64,000 nt of DNA from Deroplatys truncata (GCA_030765065.1 CM060988.1:178787065-178851064); one strand, 5' to 3'. Counted from the stretch's first letter, positions 33,086 to 45,335 are shown. Numbers and translations are program-made. Notes: generated by a model not told the origin, from the sequence alone.

Positions 33086-33430
33086 CCACAACCCTGCAAA
33101 GAGAAACATGTCTCTAACAAATACTGACGCAGCCGAGGCAAACATAAATATAATAGTTAAAGAAACAGTCAAAATACATTTGGGGCGAAGGCTACCGGAA
33201 ACTGTTTACTATACGTGCGGTTTCAACTACTACAAGTTCGGCTCCGCAACAGTTGAAATATAATACAACTCCTACTTCAAATCGGCTTTTCCATGGGTGA
33301 AACAATAACTTTCTCAAATTGGCGACCAAAGCGTGGTGCAAATAATGTTAAGATATAATAACCTTCTTCAAATTGGTTTCCATACGTGAGACAAATAATA
33401 ACAACTCCTACAACAAAATACCTTCTTCTT
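33086..33430 (+). mobile_element. Leader with short ORF and four PBS-like motifs
   Basis: ATG at 33108 opens a frame of about 50 codons (MSLTNTDAAEANINIIVKET and on) that ends at a TAA at about 33260. It could be the start of a gag-like frame, but it is too short to identify. From 33228 four imperfect copies of a TTCAAATTGGC(N)CCA(N)ACGTG motif follow at intervals of roughly 45 bp (33228, 33277, 33314, 33371). They resemble each other and the TGGCGCC-type primer binding sites of many arthropod LTR elements. Confidence 0.5.
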
Positions 33431-33607
33431 AACTTCATAAACAGAATATATTGATGTTAATTTTTACCAGCACCGATAGAGCAAGAATGACGTCATAGTT
33501 AACTGGTGAGTCTACATTGAGTCATTCATGACAGCTTGAATCATTCCTTAGTTTGCTAATTCTTGTATAGAATTTCGCATTATTTTCATAAACAGCTGCT
33601 CCTAAAC

Positions 33608-34790
33608 TACGAGGGATGATCAGGAACTAAGGCTCAAAGCCTGCACTGAAACGTGTACATATTATTTCATACAAGCAATGCAGCCAACTGATAGTACACA
33701 CATTAGGTTATTTTTCTACATAGTCTCCATATTGGCTTAGGAGCTTGTCGCTTCGTGGGATGAGTTTGAATATTCCCTCTTGGTAAAACTGCTGTCCTTA
33801 CGTATTCAGCCACGTTATTGCGAAATGTTTCGCCTTCTTGTGAAGCAAATCCTCGACCTCCTAGGTGCTCCTCGAGTGGGAAAAGAGGTGAAAGTCGTTT
33901 GGAGCGAGTTCCGGGCTGTAGGGAGTGTGGTCAATGATGTCCCACGCTTCAACAGCGTGGTGATCTTCTGGGTTGTATGAGATCGCGCGTTGTCGTGAAG
34001 GAAGATGATGCCCTCGGTGAGAAGTCCTGATCCTTTCCTTCTGATTGCCTCGCACAACCATGTCAAGGTCTTGCAGTATTGGTCAGCGGTCATTATGTGT
34101 ATGACACCCGCGCTGTCCAAAAGCACTGTAGGTATCAGCTTCCCGGCAATGGTGTCAGTTTAAACTTCTTTGAGTTTGGAGAGGAGGGGTGTTTCCACTC
34201 CATTGACGACCGGTTACTGCTGGGGGTTTAGTGGTTGATCCATGTTTCGTCACCCGTGACAATGTGGTGAAGAAAACTGTTCCCTTCCATGAAGAACCGT
34301 TACAAAAGCTGCAGACTTGCCCCCATGCGCTTCTCCTTGTGTTGGTTGGACAGATTTCGTGGAACCCATCGGGAACCCATCGGTACTGCAGAATACCCTG
34401 AACAAAGTGACGAACGCTTCCGAATGACATTCCCAATTCTACCACCATATGCCGTAACGTGATCCTCCATTTGTCCTGAATCAGCCCCTCCACGTGAGCT
34501 GTGTTCAGATGTGTTGCTGCTATGTTGGGTCGGCCACTGCGATCCTCGTCTGTGACGTTTCCTCTACCGGCCGCAAACTTTCTCCGACTTGCACGAGACA
34601 TTACAGTCTCTCCGCAAACTTCTACCATCTGCCGGTGAATTTCAGCCCATAGAAATTCAATAACGGAGTGGGGATTTCTTCGCGAAATCAGTTTTCTAAA
34701 CGAACGACATTTGTGTTTATCTACAACTGGCGCTGTAGGTGACGAGTGGCTGACACGCTGCATAGTTGCCAACCGTATATATTATAATTA
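33608..34790 (-). mobile_element. Decayed mariner, second lineage
   Basis: The left end begins TACGAGGGATGATCAGGAAC at 33608, placed about where a mariner end should lie downstream of the stop codon. The matching right end was not found, so the right limit is approximate. The transposase relic runs on the minus strand. Confidence 0.75.
33700..34772 (-). pseudogene. Mariner transposase, frameshifted, second lineage
   Basis: N-terminal HTH region: VIEFLWAEIHRQMVEVCGET, then DEDRSGRPNIAATHL and LRHMVVELGMSFGSVRHFVQ. The first catalytic motif (VTGDETW) is present but in another frame from the long ORF at 34155-34772. The second reads FLHDNARSHT and the third YSPELAPNDFHLFS, so all three aspartates survive while the frame does not. 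The C-terminus ends YGDYVEK near 33700. At least three frame changes separate these pieces. The style is that of mariners common in insect genomes, different from the copy at 4.9-6.0 kb. Confidence 0.88.
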
Positions 34791-35361
34791 TCACACACTA
34801 CTAATTTCTCTACGAGTATAACGAAGGAAACTCCAGGAATATCGGCCTTGTAACCTTAGCTCACAAGCTAGTTCGGATGCAAAATTATGATTTCAGAACT
34901 ACTTTATAAAAATTACAAGTACAAACACTGTGCCTTGCTGCGATAGGGTAAGATTATGGGAAATGTATAACCTCACCTTTTGTGCAAAGTTGTGACTTGT
35001 GCTGATATTATACAAGTTTATGGTATCTTTCGTTATCTGTATTCAAAACAGCTAACGAGCTTAACCTGGCTTCTCTGTTTGTACTCCTAAAATAATTTTC
35101 TAATAAGAGTTTTGAAAATTACATTTTAACTGTTGCCAACGTCAGTGCCAAGTTAAGATATAATTAAATCTGTACCCAGTCCAATTACCTAAAAATTTAA
35201 CAATAAACTATCGTATGTAGGGTCCTGATAGTACTTGCGGGATTTCCCGACAGGTGCCACATCCTCCGTCTCACTGAGCTTGCTTCATTTTGTCTTCAGA
35301 GCTACCAACATATGCTAACAAACAGCGCTATACTTTCGCGAATAACGAATACCTCTTTCAC
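34791..35361. other. Unassigned stretch
   Basis: About 570 bp with no recognised gene or repeat. Confidence 0.4.
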
Positions 35362-35383
35362 CCTGAGGTTAGGCCACGACCCC

Positions 35384-36463
35384 TACTGTCCATTCCAAAC
35401 CAGGGTACCTTTCACTGAAAACAAAGTCTTTGTATTATCCGCGCGAAAGTAGTTCGCAATCCCCACTCACGTGCTTGTTGAACACTATTTAATCTATAAA
35501 AAGGCGCCCTGCGTGAGAATCATAGTTCAAAATGCAACCTGAGGTAGCAATAGATTTTATAAGTATGCGGCAATGAACATTTTACTTACGTTAATCGCAA
35601 TCCTCGAGCAAAAGTGCAACACCCAAATGCGAATCCTCCGAAGATGACTCAGCTGCCATATCGGAATCAGAACTACTGTCCAAAATAATGACAAGCTTAT
35701 CCACAGCACTGTCGCACTTAAAACAAGTTCCCACATTTGATCCTCCTCTTCTATGTTGTGTTATGTCTGTTTATATTCCCTGCTCGCTTTGGTTACACTT
35801 CTCACTGAAACGCCTGTAAAATCCGATATTAGTTTCGTAATATGCAATAATGCAAGTGTCAGGTACTTTTGTAATAGTAAGTTGAATATATGAAGTATTG
35901 TATGTTTTAGCCACTGTTTAACTGTTTCCCGCTTCTGTGTTTGAACAGTTTATTCGCACTACATGCACCTTCCTCTGCCATGTAAACTCAAATACCAACT
36001 GACTAAATCACAAGATTTGACCTGAGCTCAGCATATGTGTGTTAGTGTATTATGAATGACTGTTCGCTTATCATATATCCTGTGTTACGCAAAGTGTTTA
36101 TTCGGTACTCAGAAAGCACCTCTGGGAATTCATTGCTGCATTTCTTGTATATGTAAGAGAGCGGCAGTCGTGCTTACGTTGGTATTAAGAAGCAAGATGC
36201 TCTTTGCGTTAGCGCAATAGCAGGCGAAAATCATATTTTGTAATCTCTCAACAGCTAGTATATATTCATTACCTTTAACGATGAGTTCTTATGATAACAG
36301 CAATAAAATGTTCAGTTCTATACCTTTCCTGCTCTAATATTTCATAATACATGTATTAAGGAACTATTTACGTTGGCGTAAGTGTATATTCTTGGGTTCC
36401 TGACAAGCCGAAGCACGTGCTCCTGTTTACCTCAGAGGGAACTCTGGTTTGGAATGGACAGTA
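35384..36463. mobile_element. TA-flanked element with 18-bp inverted ends
   Basis: TA at 35384-35385 and 36462-36463 flanks a 1,076-bp segment that begins CTGTCCATTCCAAACCAG and ends with its exact complement. The flanks join to form a unit of the minisatellite found at 36.77-37.03 kb (GAGGTTAGGCCACGAC + TA + GGTTAGTGTG), so the empty site is known. No transposase frame is visible inside. A non-autonomous Tc1/mariner-type element is the simplest reading. Confidence 0.75.
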
Positions 36464-36496
36464 GGTTAGTGTGCGTGTGTTAGTATGAAGGAGTTT

Positions 36497-36775
36497 TTAA
36501 TTTTTTTTTTTATTATTTATGGACGCTCGTTAACTACTATGATCCTTAGCGTCCCATTCTATATTGGGTGTGAAAGACCGGAAATTTTTGCTCAGAGGCC
36601 TCTTTATCAGGTTTTGGGTTCTTTAACGTGAGGTAAACTTATGACCGAAGGAAGCTAAGGATTTTTACTCCCGAAAAGGATCCATCGCACTCCGCCGGGT
36701 TTAAACTCGCGGCCTCGGCAATTAAACAAAACTAAAGTTAGTATGGTGCCCCTAGACCACGGAGGAGGACTGTAT
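36497..36775 (-). mobile_element. tRNA-derived SINE, CGTCCATAAATAA-tailed family
   Basis: The minus-strand head has CCTCCGTGGTCTAGGGGCAC (A-box region) and CGCGAGTTTAAACCCGGCG (B-box). The body matches 17.13-17.42 kb: GTAAAAATCCTTAGCTTCC, GATAAAGAGGCCTCTGAGC and GAGCGTCCATAAATAATA. Inserted in the same minisatellite as the TA-flanked element. Confidence 0.8.
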
Positions 36776-37035
36776 ATATGAATGGGATGACAGGTTCCTG
36801 TAGTATTGATATTTAGCCCGAGGATAGGCTACACTCCTAGGTTAGAATGTGAACGGGATGACAGAGCCCTGTGGTATCCAAATTAAACCCCAGGTCAGGC
36901 TACGACGACTACGCCTAAGTCAGTGTGTATATCTAAACGGTATAACAGGATCCTGTAATATCAAGATTTAGCCCGAGGTCAGACTACGACGCTAGGTTAG
37001 TGTGTGTGTGTGTGTGTATGAACGGGATTCAAATA
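36770..37035. repeat. Minisatellite, ~75-80 bp unit
   Basis: About three and a half imperfect units. Each has ATGAACGGGATGACAGG, CCTGTAGTATC-type, ATTTAGCCCGAGGTCAGGC and TACGACGCTAGGTTAGTGTG segments, and the last ends in a (GT)n tract. Fragments of further units flank the elements upstream. Confidence 0.8.
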
Positions 37036-37369
37036 ACCGTTCTCGTGAATTATACTTGCACCCAATGCGGAAGAAGAACAACAACAATGTGTTAAAACGT
37101 CGCCAATCTAGCGGATTTGCCTAGCTATGATAGGCTAGCAATTCCCTATGCGCATGCACACTAACGACAAAATGGTGTGGTTTGTTTACCTTAAGCCAGA
37201 ATTTTACTATAACAGAAAGCATCCTTAAAAGGGTAGGTCACAGGCTCTGGAAGTGTCAATATCTACTACAAAACACAATGCTAACAGGCATAAATTATGA
37301 ATTTGTTCTCAAATAATTTAAACTTAACCTTAGATTAGATATAGAAGCTCTGAAGGTCGCTACTAATCT
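37036..37369. other. Unassigned stretch
   Basis: No recognised repeat or gene. Short palindromic GCCTAGCTATGATAGGCTAG-like motif at about 37119. Confidence 0.4.
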
Positions 37370-37765
37370 GGTCATCACCGTCACCTCCACCTCACCTTCG
37401 GATGAAGAATCGCACACAAGATGCCTCTAATCTCTCACGCAAGCAGCACTAGTACTTCACAACTGTAGAACCGCACTTGATGTCGCGTCAGAAACGCACT
37501 TAACATATCACTGGCTTACTAATTGACTGACTCGCGAGAGCGGTAGCTTATATAGACATTGGAAATTTCAACAAAACTTCTACAGTGTTCTGGAAGTGAT
37601 GAGAAGGGAAACTTCCAGAAGATTCTGGTTATCTGATGATAGCGCTTCTGGTGTTTATGCTGGGCGAGAGCGCTACTTATCTCTATTTATCTCTCCACTA
37701 GCCGGTCGGTCGGTGCCAAACTCCTATAAACTTGGGACATAGCCACTACGTCATAATATTATATT
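37370..37765 (-). promoter_or_regulatory. Heat-shock-type promoter fragment, copy 2
   Basis: Minus-strand TATATAAG (complement at 37547-37554) lies downstream of TTCTGGAA (37588-37595) and the perfect heat-shock element TTCCAGAAGATTC (37613-37625). Upstream GACGTAGTGGCTATGTCCC and the downstream GAGATTAGAGG leader also match copy 1 at 12.06-12.43 kb. TCAGTCAATT, about 25 bp past the TATA box, could serve as initiator. No recognisable coding sequence follows on the minus strand toward 37.0 kb. Confidence 0.6.
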
Positions 37766-38246
37766 TTTGGTATTGTTTAAACGACGGCAGAACATTTGAA
37801 AGTGTTACATATAGAATATTAACAATCCTAGGTGAACACAATCGATGTGACATGTGTGAAATCGTGATAAATTTAACAGTTTAAATATGTAATCTAATAA
37901 AATGCACGATTTTTATTGTGTTTCTAGATCCTAATAACACAAAATGTGGTGAACGCATCTAAAAAGTATCATTATGTGATCTCTTGCGATGCTGTTTTAT
38001 TAGAATTACTCAAGCGTACGATGAAAAACAGCTTAGTTAGTAAATGCTGTCCAGAACAGTTGCCTGTCGGACACTTAACGAACCTAAGCCGTTACAGTCG
38101 CCATGGCAACCTGGGAATTATAACTTGTATTTTCGCAATACGGGAGAAAGCCTTTGGTAAATAAAGCGTTTCCGTATGTAGCATGCACATGTTCGCACGT
38201 AGCCTATAAACGCATAAACAGTTGGAAACCATTTAAAGTAAAAAAA
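37766..38246. other. Unassigned stretch
   Basis: About 480 bp with no known repeat. A 72-codon plus-strand ORF (37946-38164) has no familiar sequence. Confidence 0.4.
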
Positions 38247-38247
38247 A

Positions 38248-39190
38248 TCTGATGTTACAGTCACATGACTTTCTCTACTCTTGTACAAACTATTTCTACA
38301 AACTCTTATGCTCCATCTATTTCATATTAATCGAGATAAACATTTGCAAAAACGATCTTTTGACATGCAAAGAGAATTACATTTTACACATAGCGACCAG
38401 TTCTAAAAATATTTGACTATCGCTTAATGCGTACTATGTTCCCCTTGTTTTGTATTTGCAAGGGCAATATAGAAATACAGTAGCCTTTAAGCATAGACAT
38501 ATCTCTTAATAGGTGGTTGCTATGTGCAGCACCATTCCCTTTGCCACAGATTAATACTCTTTGCACATCCAAGACAAAAAAAAGGAATAACGAATTCCCA
38601 TTTGAGAAAATAAGTATTGAAAAATTTAAGGCGAATAACAAGCAATATCTCGAAAATGGTTCACTCAACAAAAAAAATGTAAATGATATAAATTATGTAT
38701 TTTAATGCGATCTGCATTTTTGTGTATTAAAATTTTTTCTATCTCTTATGGTTTACCAGTTATGCAAAAGTCGTTCACAATGAAGAATACTTTTGGAGAC
38801 ATTCCTAGAAAATTCAAGATATACATTTTATTGGTCATGAAAATATGTTAAACATATGATATTTTAATCAAAATCGCTAAAGCCATTTTTGAGAAAATTA
38901 AACTTTACGAAAAATGTTCCATTTAAAGGGTAATCTGGGGTGGGGGGGATTTTCTTGAAAACCTTTGTGTCACATCTCTGGAAGATACTGAACCTAAATA
39001 CCAAGTTTGGTGTTTATCCGACTGTTCGGTTTTTAGTTATGCTGTTCACAGACACACAGACATGTTTCCAAAAATGCTTTTTTTGGATTCAGGGGGTCTC
39101 AAAACATATATTTCCGGTGAAATTTCGGTATTGTATTTTTGGGTGGAATACAATGCTTCCCCTACTTACTATAGGTAGTAGAGAAAGTAA
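38248..39190 (+). repeat. Family A copy, full length, CTTGGATATGCAAAG-type subfamily
   Basis: ATCTGATGTTACAGTCACATG to GTAGTAGAGAAAGTAATAG. It has the longer form with GCAAAGAGAATTACATTTTA and the extra block around TAGCCTTTAAGCATAGACAT, shared with the copies at 19.0-19.9, 39.4-40.4 and 46.1-46.5 kb. Confidence 0.9.
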
Positions 39191-39408
39191 TAGCTATTTT
39201 AAATTATGACTAACATTTTTATTTGTTGTTTATTTTCTTTCATTATAATCTAATGAGCACACCATGGCTATAACCGGATGTGAAATTTGGAACTCCACAG
39301 TAGATATGAAATGTTGTTGAAATTTATGGCAGTTATTATACACAATAAGTGTAATGTTTCTCCTGTGTTTCAAAATTCTAACTTGTATGGTTATTTCAAA
39401 TCAATTTT

Positions 39409-40398
39409 TACTTTTTCTACTACGTATAGTAAGTAGGGAAGTATTGTATTCCACCCAAAAATTCTATACCGAGATTTCATTGGAAATATATGTTTTGAGA
39501 CCCCCTGAATCCAAAAAAATCATTTTTGGAAACATATCCGTGTGTATGTCTGTGTGTGTGCCTGTGTGTGTGTCTGTGCGTCTGTGAACAGCATAACTCA
39601 GAAACGAACAGTCGGATAAACACCAAACTTGGTATTTAGGTTCAGTATCTTCCAGAGATGCCTCACGAAGGTTTTAAAGAAAATCCCTCTACCCCAGATT
39701 ACCCTTTACATGGAACATTTTTCGAAAATTTTTAATTTTCTCAAAAATGGTTCTAACGATTTTGATTAAAATGTTATATGTTTAAGGCATTTTCATGACA
39801 AATGAAATGTATATCTCGAATTTTCTGGGAATGTCTCCAAAAGTATTCTTCATGGTGAACGACTTTTGCATAACTGGTAAACCATAAGAGATAGACAACA
39901 TTTTACTGCACAAAAAATGTAGATCGCGTTAAAATAGACAATTTATGTCATATATCTTTTTTTTGTTTTGAGTGAACCATTTTCGAGATATTTCTTGTTA
40001 TTCTATTAAATTTTTCAATAATTATTTTCTCAAATGGGAATTCGTTATTCATTTTTTTTTGTCTTGGATATGCAAAGAGTATTAATCTGTGACAAAGAGA
40101 ATGGTGCTGCATCTAGCAACCAGCTATTAAGATATATGTCGATGCTTAAAGGCTACTGTATTTCTATATTGCCCTTGCAAATACAAAACAAGGGGAACAT
40201 TGTACGCCTTAAGCGATAGTCAAATATTTTTAGAACTGGTCGCTATGTGTAAAATGTTATTCTCTTTGCATGTCAAAAGATCGTTTCTGCAAATGTTTAT
40301 CTCCATTAATATGAAATATATGGAGAATAGGAGTTTGTAAAAATAGTTTGTACAAGAGTAAAGAAAATTATGTGAGTGTAACGCATCAGAATTTTTTT
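39409..40398 (-). repeat. Family A copy, full length, reverse
   Basis: ACTTTTTCTACTACGTATAG to GTAACGCATCAGAATTTTTT. It belongs to the same longer subfamily as the forward copy 218 bp upstream, with which it forms a tail-to-tail inverted pair. Confidence 0.9.
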
Positions 40399-40444
40399 GC
40401 GCAAATTCATTGTTCTAATAAAAACGTTTCGAATGATGTATTTA

Positions 40445-40870
40445 AAAAAATTTAATACATTCATATGACTTCGTTTATTATTGGGCACACAAATTATTCT
40501 TACTAAAGCATACTTTTCTATCTACTACATTTTAAAGCAAATAAAACTTTGCAGAAACAGCTATATTATACATTTTGTTAGAGATACAAAGAGAACAGCG
40601 ATAGTGAAATGTTTTAAGAACTGGACGCTATATGCTGGCTTTAAAATTCGATACTGATTCTCTACAATTGCGAGGAACAACTGAAAATCGACGGGACTTT
40701 AAAAGAATGGCATGTGTTGAACAATTCGAACCTTTAATAACGGCTTATGCCACAAAAAACTTTTTTGGGGCTTAAAAGTGTTTTTTAAAGAGATGTGCAA
40801 TTTGTATGTAGTACGTCTTGGTCTATCGCTAAGGTTTACCAGTTATAGTAGATTATACAATTTTGGATTT
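40445..40870 (+). repeat. Family A fragment, old subfamily
   Basis: TTTAATACATTCATATGACT through AACTGGACGCTATATGCTGG, GAACAACTGAAAATCGACGG and GTTTACCAGTTATAGTAG, in forward order. The second half is missing. Confidence 0.7.
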
Positions 40871-41559
40871 GTTACATACTGTGGATCGTGTGTGTTATGA
40901 TAGGAGCTGGGGTTCAAAATATTTGACACAAAATGTGATAACGGTTAATTATAAGAACAAGTTTTATATTTTAACAATAAAATAGAATTGAAGAAAGTTT
41001 GTAATATATTTAAACATTTAAGAAAAATCCAGGTTAATACCTTTCAAATACAATCGTCGTGTATTCTCCTCTTTTCACTATATGTTTCAGTATTTAATTA
41101 GCTTTACAGAATTATAAATATTTAAATTCCTGCCATTGCAAAAGCAATATAAATACAAATTACAAATAATGAATGTTTCTCCCGCGAGTATAAATTTTGA
41201 AAGCCAAGGGTAGAAAGTTAAATTTTGAATACTTAGCAAAACGATGTGATTAAATTTAGAAGTAGCCCAAACATTAGCCTGTGTAACCTTAAGCCAAACT
41301 CGCGCCGAATTCCATCAGAGCTAAAATCCCTGGCAGATCGCTCGCTCAGATCCTTCAATGGTAACTGTCTTCTCGTCCCGCCCGGGAGCTTCATGTTCCC
41401 TCACGTCTAGGAGGGCGCTGTGATGAGTGACGTGCAGCCAATAGTAGCGCTGGACGAGCATAATGACGTTCTACCAGCTGCTACGTCAGAAATGACGACA
41501 AGGGACGTCCCTATGTTGATGAGCTGGCGAGATGTCCACTAGCAGGGGAAGGAGATAGA
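40871..41559. other. Unassigned stretch
   Basis: About 690 bp. AT-rich to 41.27 kb, then GC-richer with several GACGT/ACGTCA motifs (41400-41520). Part of the latter probably belongs to the flank of the Tc1/mariner relic that follows, but no terminal repeat was found. Confidence 0.4.
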
Positions 41560-42345
41560 AATGGCACATGCATTACTGGAAGCTTGTAGTAGAGAGACTT
41601 TACCATATCGTACCGTGGCTAGGTGGGTGCATGCATTTCGCAGAGGTAGGGAGGATGTCCATCAAGTTGACAGACCGCAATCAGCAAGTGATGATAAGTG
41701 CATGTGAATGCTGTTGTAGCACTGCTGGAGGAACACCGTTCTTGGACTTGTATTGAACTAGCAAGAGAAGTTTGAATTCCTCCTGCTACGATTCTTCACG
41801 CACTGAATAAGTTAAAGACAAAAATCTGCGCTCGATGCGTTCCACACAGTCTTGAAGAGGAAAACATGTGGTAGAGAATGGAAACAGCGAGTTGCACATA
41901 GAACGCTATGGACGTGAAAGCAAGTATTTCCTCCGATGTATCATAACTTTAAATGAAGCCTGGGTTCGATGCTACCAACCAAATTAAAGAAACAATCAAA
42001 TACGTGGTGGCACAATGGTTCTCCACGGCCAAAAAGTATCGGCAAGAACAGAATCCACTTAAAGTCGTGTTCATAGTTGTTTATGATTTTGACGGTGTCC
42101 ATGTCACTCATTCAGTTCCTGCGGGAAATCGTTTGAATGATGCATATTACAGTTACTTTCTGGAGCACCATTTACGACCAGCTGTGCCTCATAAAAGTCC
42201 AAATCTCCTGAATTATCATCCAATTGTGCTACATAATGCTCTTACATAGCTGCTCCTGTGGTTAATTTACTTCGCAGATAAAACTGGAAATTATAAAGCA
42301 TCATCCATACTCCCCAGATCTTGTCACGGCTATACCATAATCATT
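41560..42345 (+). pseudogene. Tc1/mariner transposase relic, third lineage
   Basis: The start reads MAHALLEACSRETLPYRTVA followed by RWVHAFRRGRED, the N-terminal region of a mariner-like lineage common in insects. Later pieces are AREV, VVFIVVYDFDGVHVTHSVPA and NRLNDAYYSYFLEHHLRPAV. At the first catalytic position NEAW stands where DETW is expected, and at the second HNAL replaces HDNA, so two aspartates are lost. Several stops and frame changes interrupt the frame. The third motif region (HPYSPD-like) is barely visible near 42310. Confidence 0.8.
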
Positions 42346-43298
42346 CCGAAATCCTAACCTCCTAGCTCAGCCAGACAAAAGAGACGTAAAGACTAACACT
42401 ACTCCCTTGGCTGTGCAATACCGAGGACCGGGAAGCCTAAATGAACAGGATTCAACTAACAAATAAGTACCTTTAACCTCCAGGATAACTCTGAAGCCAT
42501 GTCCCGCCACGAGGTCGACGAAGGTCGAGCACACTCACATGTTCCTCTCATTGTACACAAACCCAAAAGAGAGCGAAACACACTAATTCAACTCTTTTTA
42601 TATTTCATTATCCCCACCCCAACTTCCTGTTAAGCTCCATTCTATTGGAGCATACCAAACATCCAATTAACTAACTAATCAGTAGGACCAACATTTGAAT
42701 CAAGCCTTCCAGTGTACAAACATAATCAGATGTACCACACTAGTTCTTACGAAGGCTTGACTCAACGCAGGGCCTACCAACCTGACATGTGCTCGCCACA
42801 ATATGAGTCCATGTGATTTTGACATTTTCGCGAAAATAAAATTACCGCCTATAAAAGTTCACTTTAGAACCAGATAGGCAATTATAGACTCTGTGTGGAG
42901 GCGAGTTATTCAGTTGGAGGGAATTACAGAGCACAGTAACAATATTACTGCTCCAAAAACGTTTTCTCTCTGTTAATTCAAATGTTGCCACCAATTATTG
43001 AATGATCCATGATGTACGAAAATGTAGTTTGAGAAAATTGCATTTGGAATTTAAATTCAAATGTATGGCTAACATTAGTGCATTCCCAGATGCATTTTGA
43101 GCAAGATTCCTTTAATTTAAACCTGTGATGCCCTTTCAGTAGATAGCATTCGTTAAGATATTAAAAGTTTTAGCATAGGGGCGTGTAACTCCAAAGTTTA
43201 AAGCGACGCAAAGTCTATTTAAATGTTTTTTTTAAGGTTTAAGGATTTTAAATCACCAATAAACCTTATATATTCTGAATCAGGAAGAATCAGAGATT
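42346..43298. other. Unassigned stretch
   Basis: About 950 bp without recognised repeat or gene. No ORF of note. Confidence 0.45.
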
Positions 43299-44182
43299 TT
43301 TACTTTCTCTACTACGTATAGTAAGTAGGGGAAGTATTGCATTCCACCCAAAAATTCGATACCGAGATTTCACCGGAAATACATGTTTTGAGAATCACTG
43401 AATCCAAAAAAAGCATTTTTGGAAACATGTCCGTGTGTGTGTCTGTCTGTGTGTCTGTGTGTCTGTGTGTCTGTGTGTCTGTGAACAGCATAACTCAAAA
43501 ACGAACAGTCGGATAAACACCAAACTTGGTATTTAGGTTCAGTATCTTCCAGAGATGCGACACGAAGGTTTTCAAGAAAATCCCCCCACCCCAGACTACC
43601 CTTTACATGGAACATTTTTCGAAAATTTTAATTTTCTCAAAAACGGCTCTAACGATTTTGATTAAAATATCATATGTTTAAGATATTGTCATGACAAATA
43701 AAATGTATATCTCGAATTTTCTGGGAATGTCTCCAAAAATATTCTTCATTGTGAACGACTTTTGCATAACTGGTAAACCATAAGAGATAGACAAAATTTT
43801 ACTACACAAAAAATGTAGATCGCGTTAAAATACACAACTTATGTCATATACGTTTCTTTTGTTGAGTGAACCGTTTTCGAGATATTGCTTGTTATTTCCT
43901 TAAATTTTCCAATACTTATACTTTTTCTCAAATTCGTTATTCATTTTTTTTATGTCCTGAACATGCAAAGAGAATGGAATACTCCACATAGCAACCAGCG
44001 TTAAAATATTTGACCATCGCTTAAAAGCTACCATATTCCCCTTGCATCTACAAGAAAATTAGCAATAAGATTGACATCTCGATATCTCGATTAACATGAA
44101 ACATATAGAGAATAGGCGTTTGTAAAATTAGATTGTACAAGAGTAGAGAAAGTCATGTGAGTGTAACACATCAGATTTTTTT
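43299..44182 (-). repeat. Family A copy, young subfamily
   Basis: Complete, with T-runs at both borders. It is closest to 28440-29330, sharing the duplicated TCGATATCTCGAT and other diagnostic changes, and carries a (TGTGTGTC)n tract at 43434-43480. Confidence 0.92.
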
Positions 44183-45084
44183 AAACATAAATGCCAAATT
44201 TGCATTCATTTTGCACCTCGAGTTTCATTAAAGAATGCTTGAAATAAGAAAACATTGCTTACTTCACACACTAGTGCGCAAAAGATTTACTTCACGCACT
44301 ACTAACTGTGCGTGAAATAAAAATATCAGTATAATGAGGAACACGTAACATGAATTGTATATTTAAACTTCGCTTCATACTTCCCTGCACGTGTACTGGC
44401 TGACGTCACGAAATGAATCTCTCTTCGAGTTATTTTTATCTGGAAAATATGAAACAAATCTTTGTTACCGCATATTTCAAGTGCAGTGCCAATTGAAGAC
44501 AAATTAGCAATGTGTTCTATCTGAGCTCCATTCAGCTGCATGCACATACCAGAAACAAGCGAATGATTTCTGATTCATGGCCTCCTGCACTAATGATGAC
44601 AGTAATCAGAGAGAATAGAATGGTAATACGCCTCAAGCACGCACCCTATTCAACCGCCAAGTACATTATCAATGCAGGCCATGATTCTCTATAGATTCAT
44701 ATTGAACTGGAGCGGGTTTTGCCACCGGAATCATGTTAAGAGGCCTTAAATCCTCTCGCCGAGAAGATACAAGATACCAGAGCCAGTGGCGTTTCCCGTT
44801 ACACTCTGACGTTTATTTTCGTAACACTTAGTCTGTTAGAAATGTTATAGCGTTATTTTGGAAAATAAAATTTCCTGTAATAGAGTTACAAAACAATGTC
44901 ATTCGTACAGCAATACTTTTTATTGGAAATCAGTGGCGGCTCGTTTCCCTATATAAAATAAAACAGGAGTTCTATAAATAATTTGAAATCGACAATAGCG
45001 AAAACTCTAAGAAATTGTAAATATATTTTATGACACACACCACCTAGATCAACAATTAACTAAAGTTTTAGTGTTTCTAAATTT
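44183..45084. other. Unassigned stretch
   Basis: About 900 bp. Two near-copies of TTCACGCACTA / CTTCACACACTAGTGCGC lie at 44256-44306. No gene recognised. Confidence 0.4.
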
Positions 45085-45335
45085 TCCTTTCACTATATTA
45101 TAATAGCTATAGAAGGTATTGTATTCCACCGAAAAATTCAATGTTGAAATTTGCACATTTTGATATCCCTTGAATCTGCAAGGAGCCAATATAGAAAATG
45201 GCATGCTTGTGTGTGGACAGCATTATGACAAATGAAACGTCAAAAATATTAAACTTAATATCTGTCTCCAACCTCTTTAAAGTATGCATCGCGAAGATTT
45301 TCACCAAATTCCCCCCCATAGAAAACTCGTTCTTT
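45085..45335 (-). repeat. Family A fragment, reverse, old
   Basis: GAAGGTATTGTATTCCACCG through GAATCTGCAAGGAG, GTGGACAGCATTATGAC and GCATCGCGAAGATTTTC. It is cut at the start of the next reverse copy. Confidence 0.65.
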
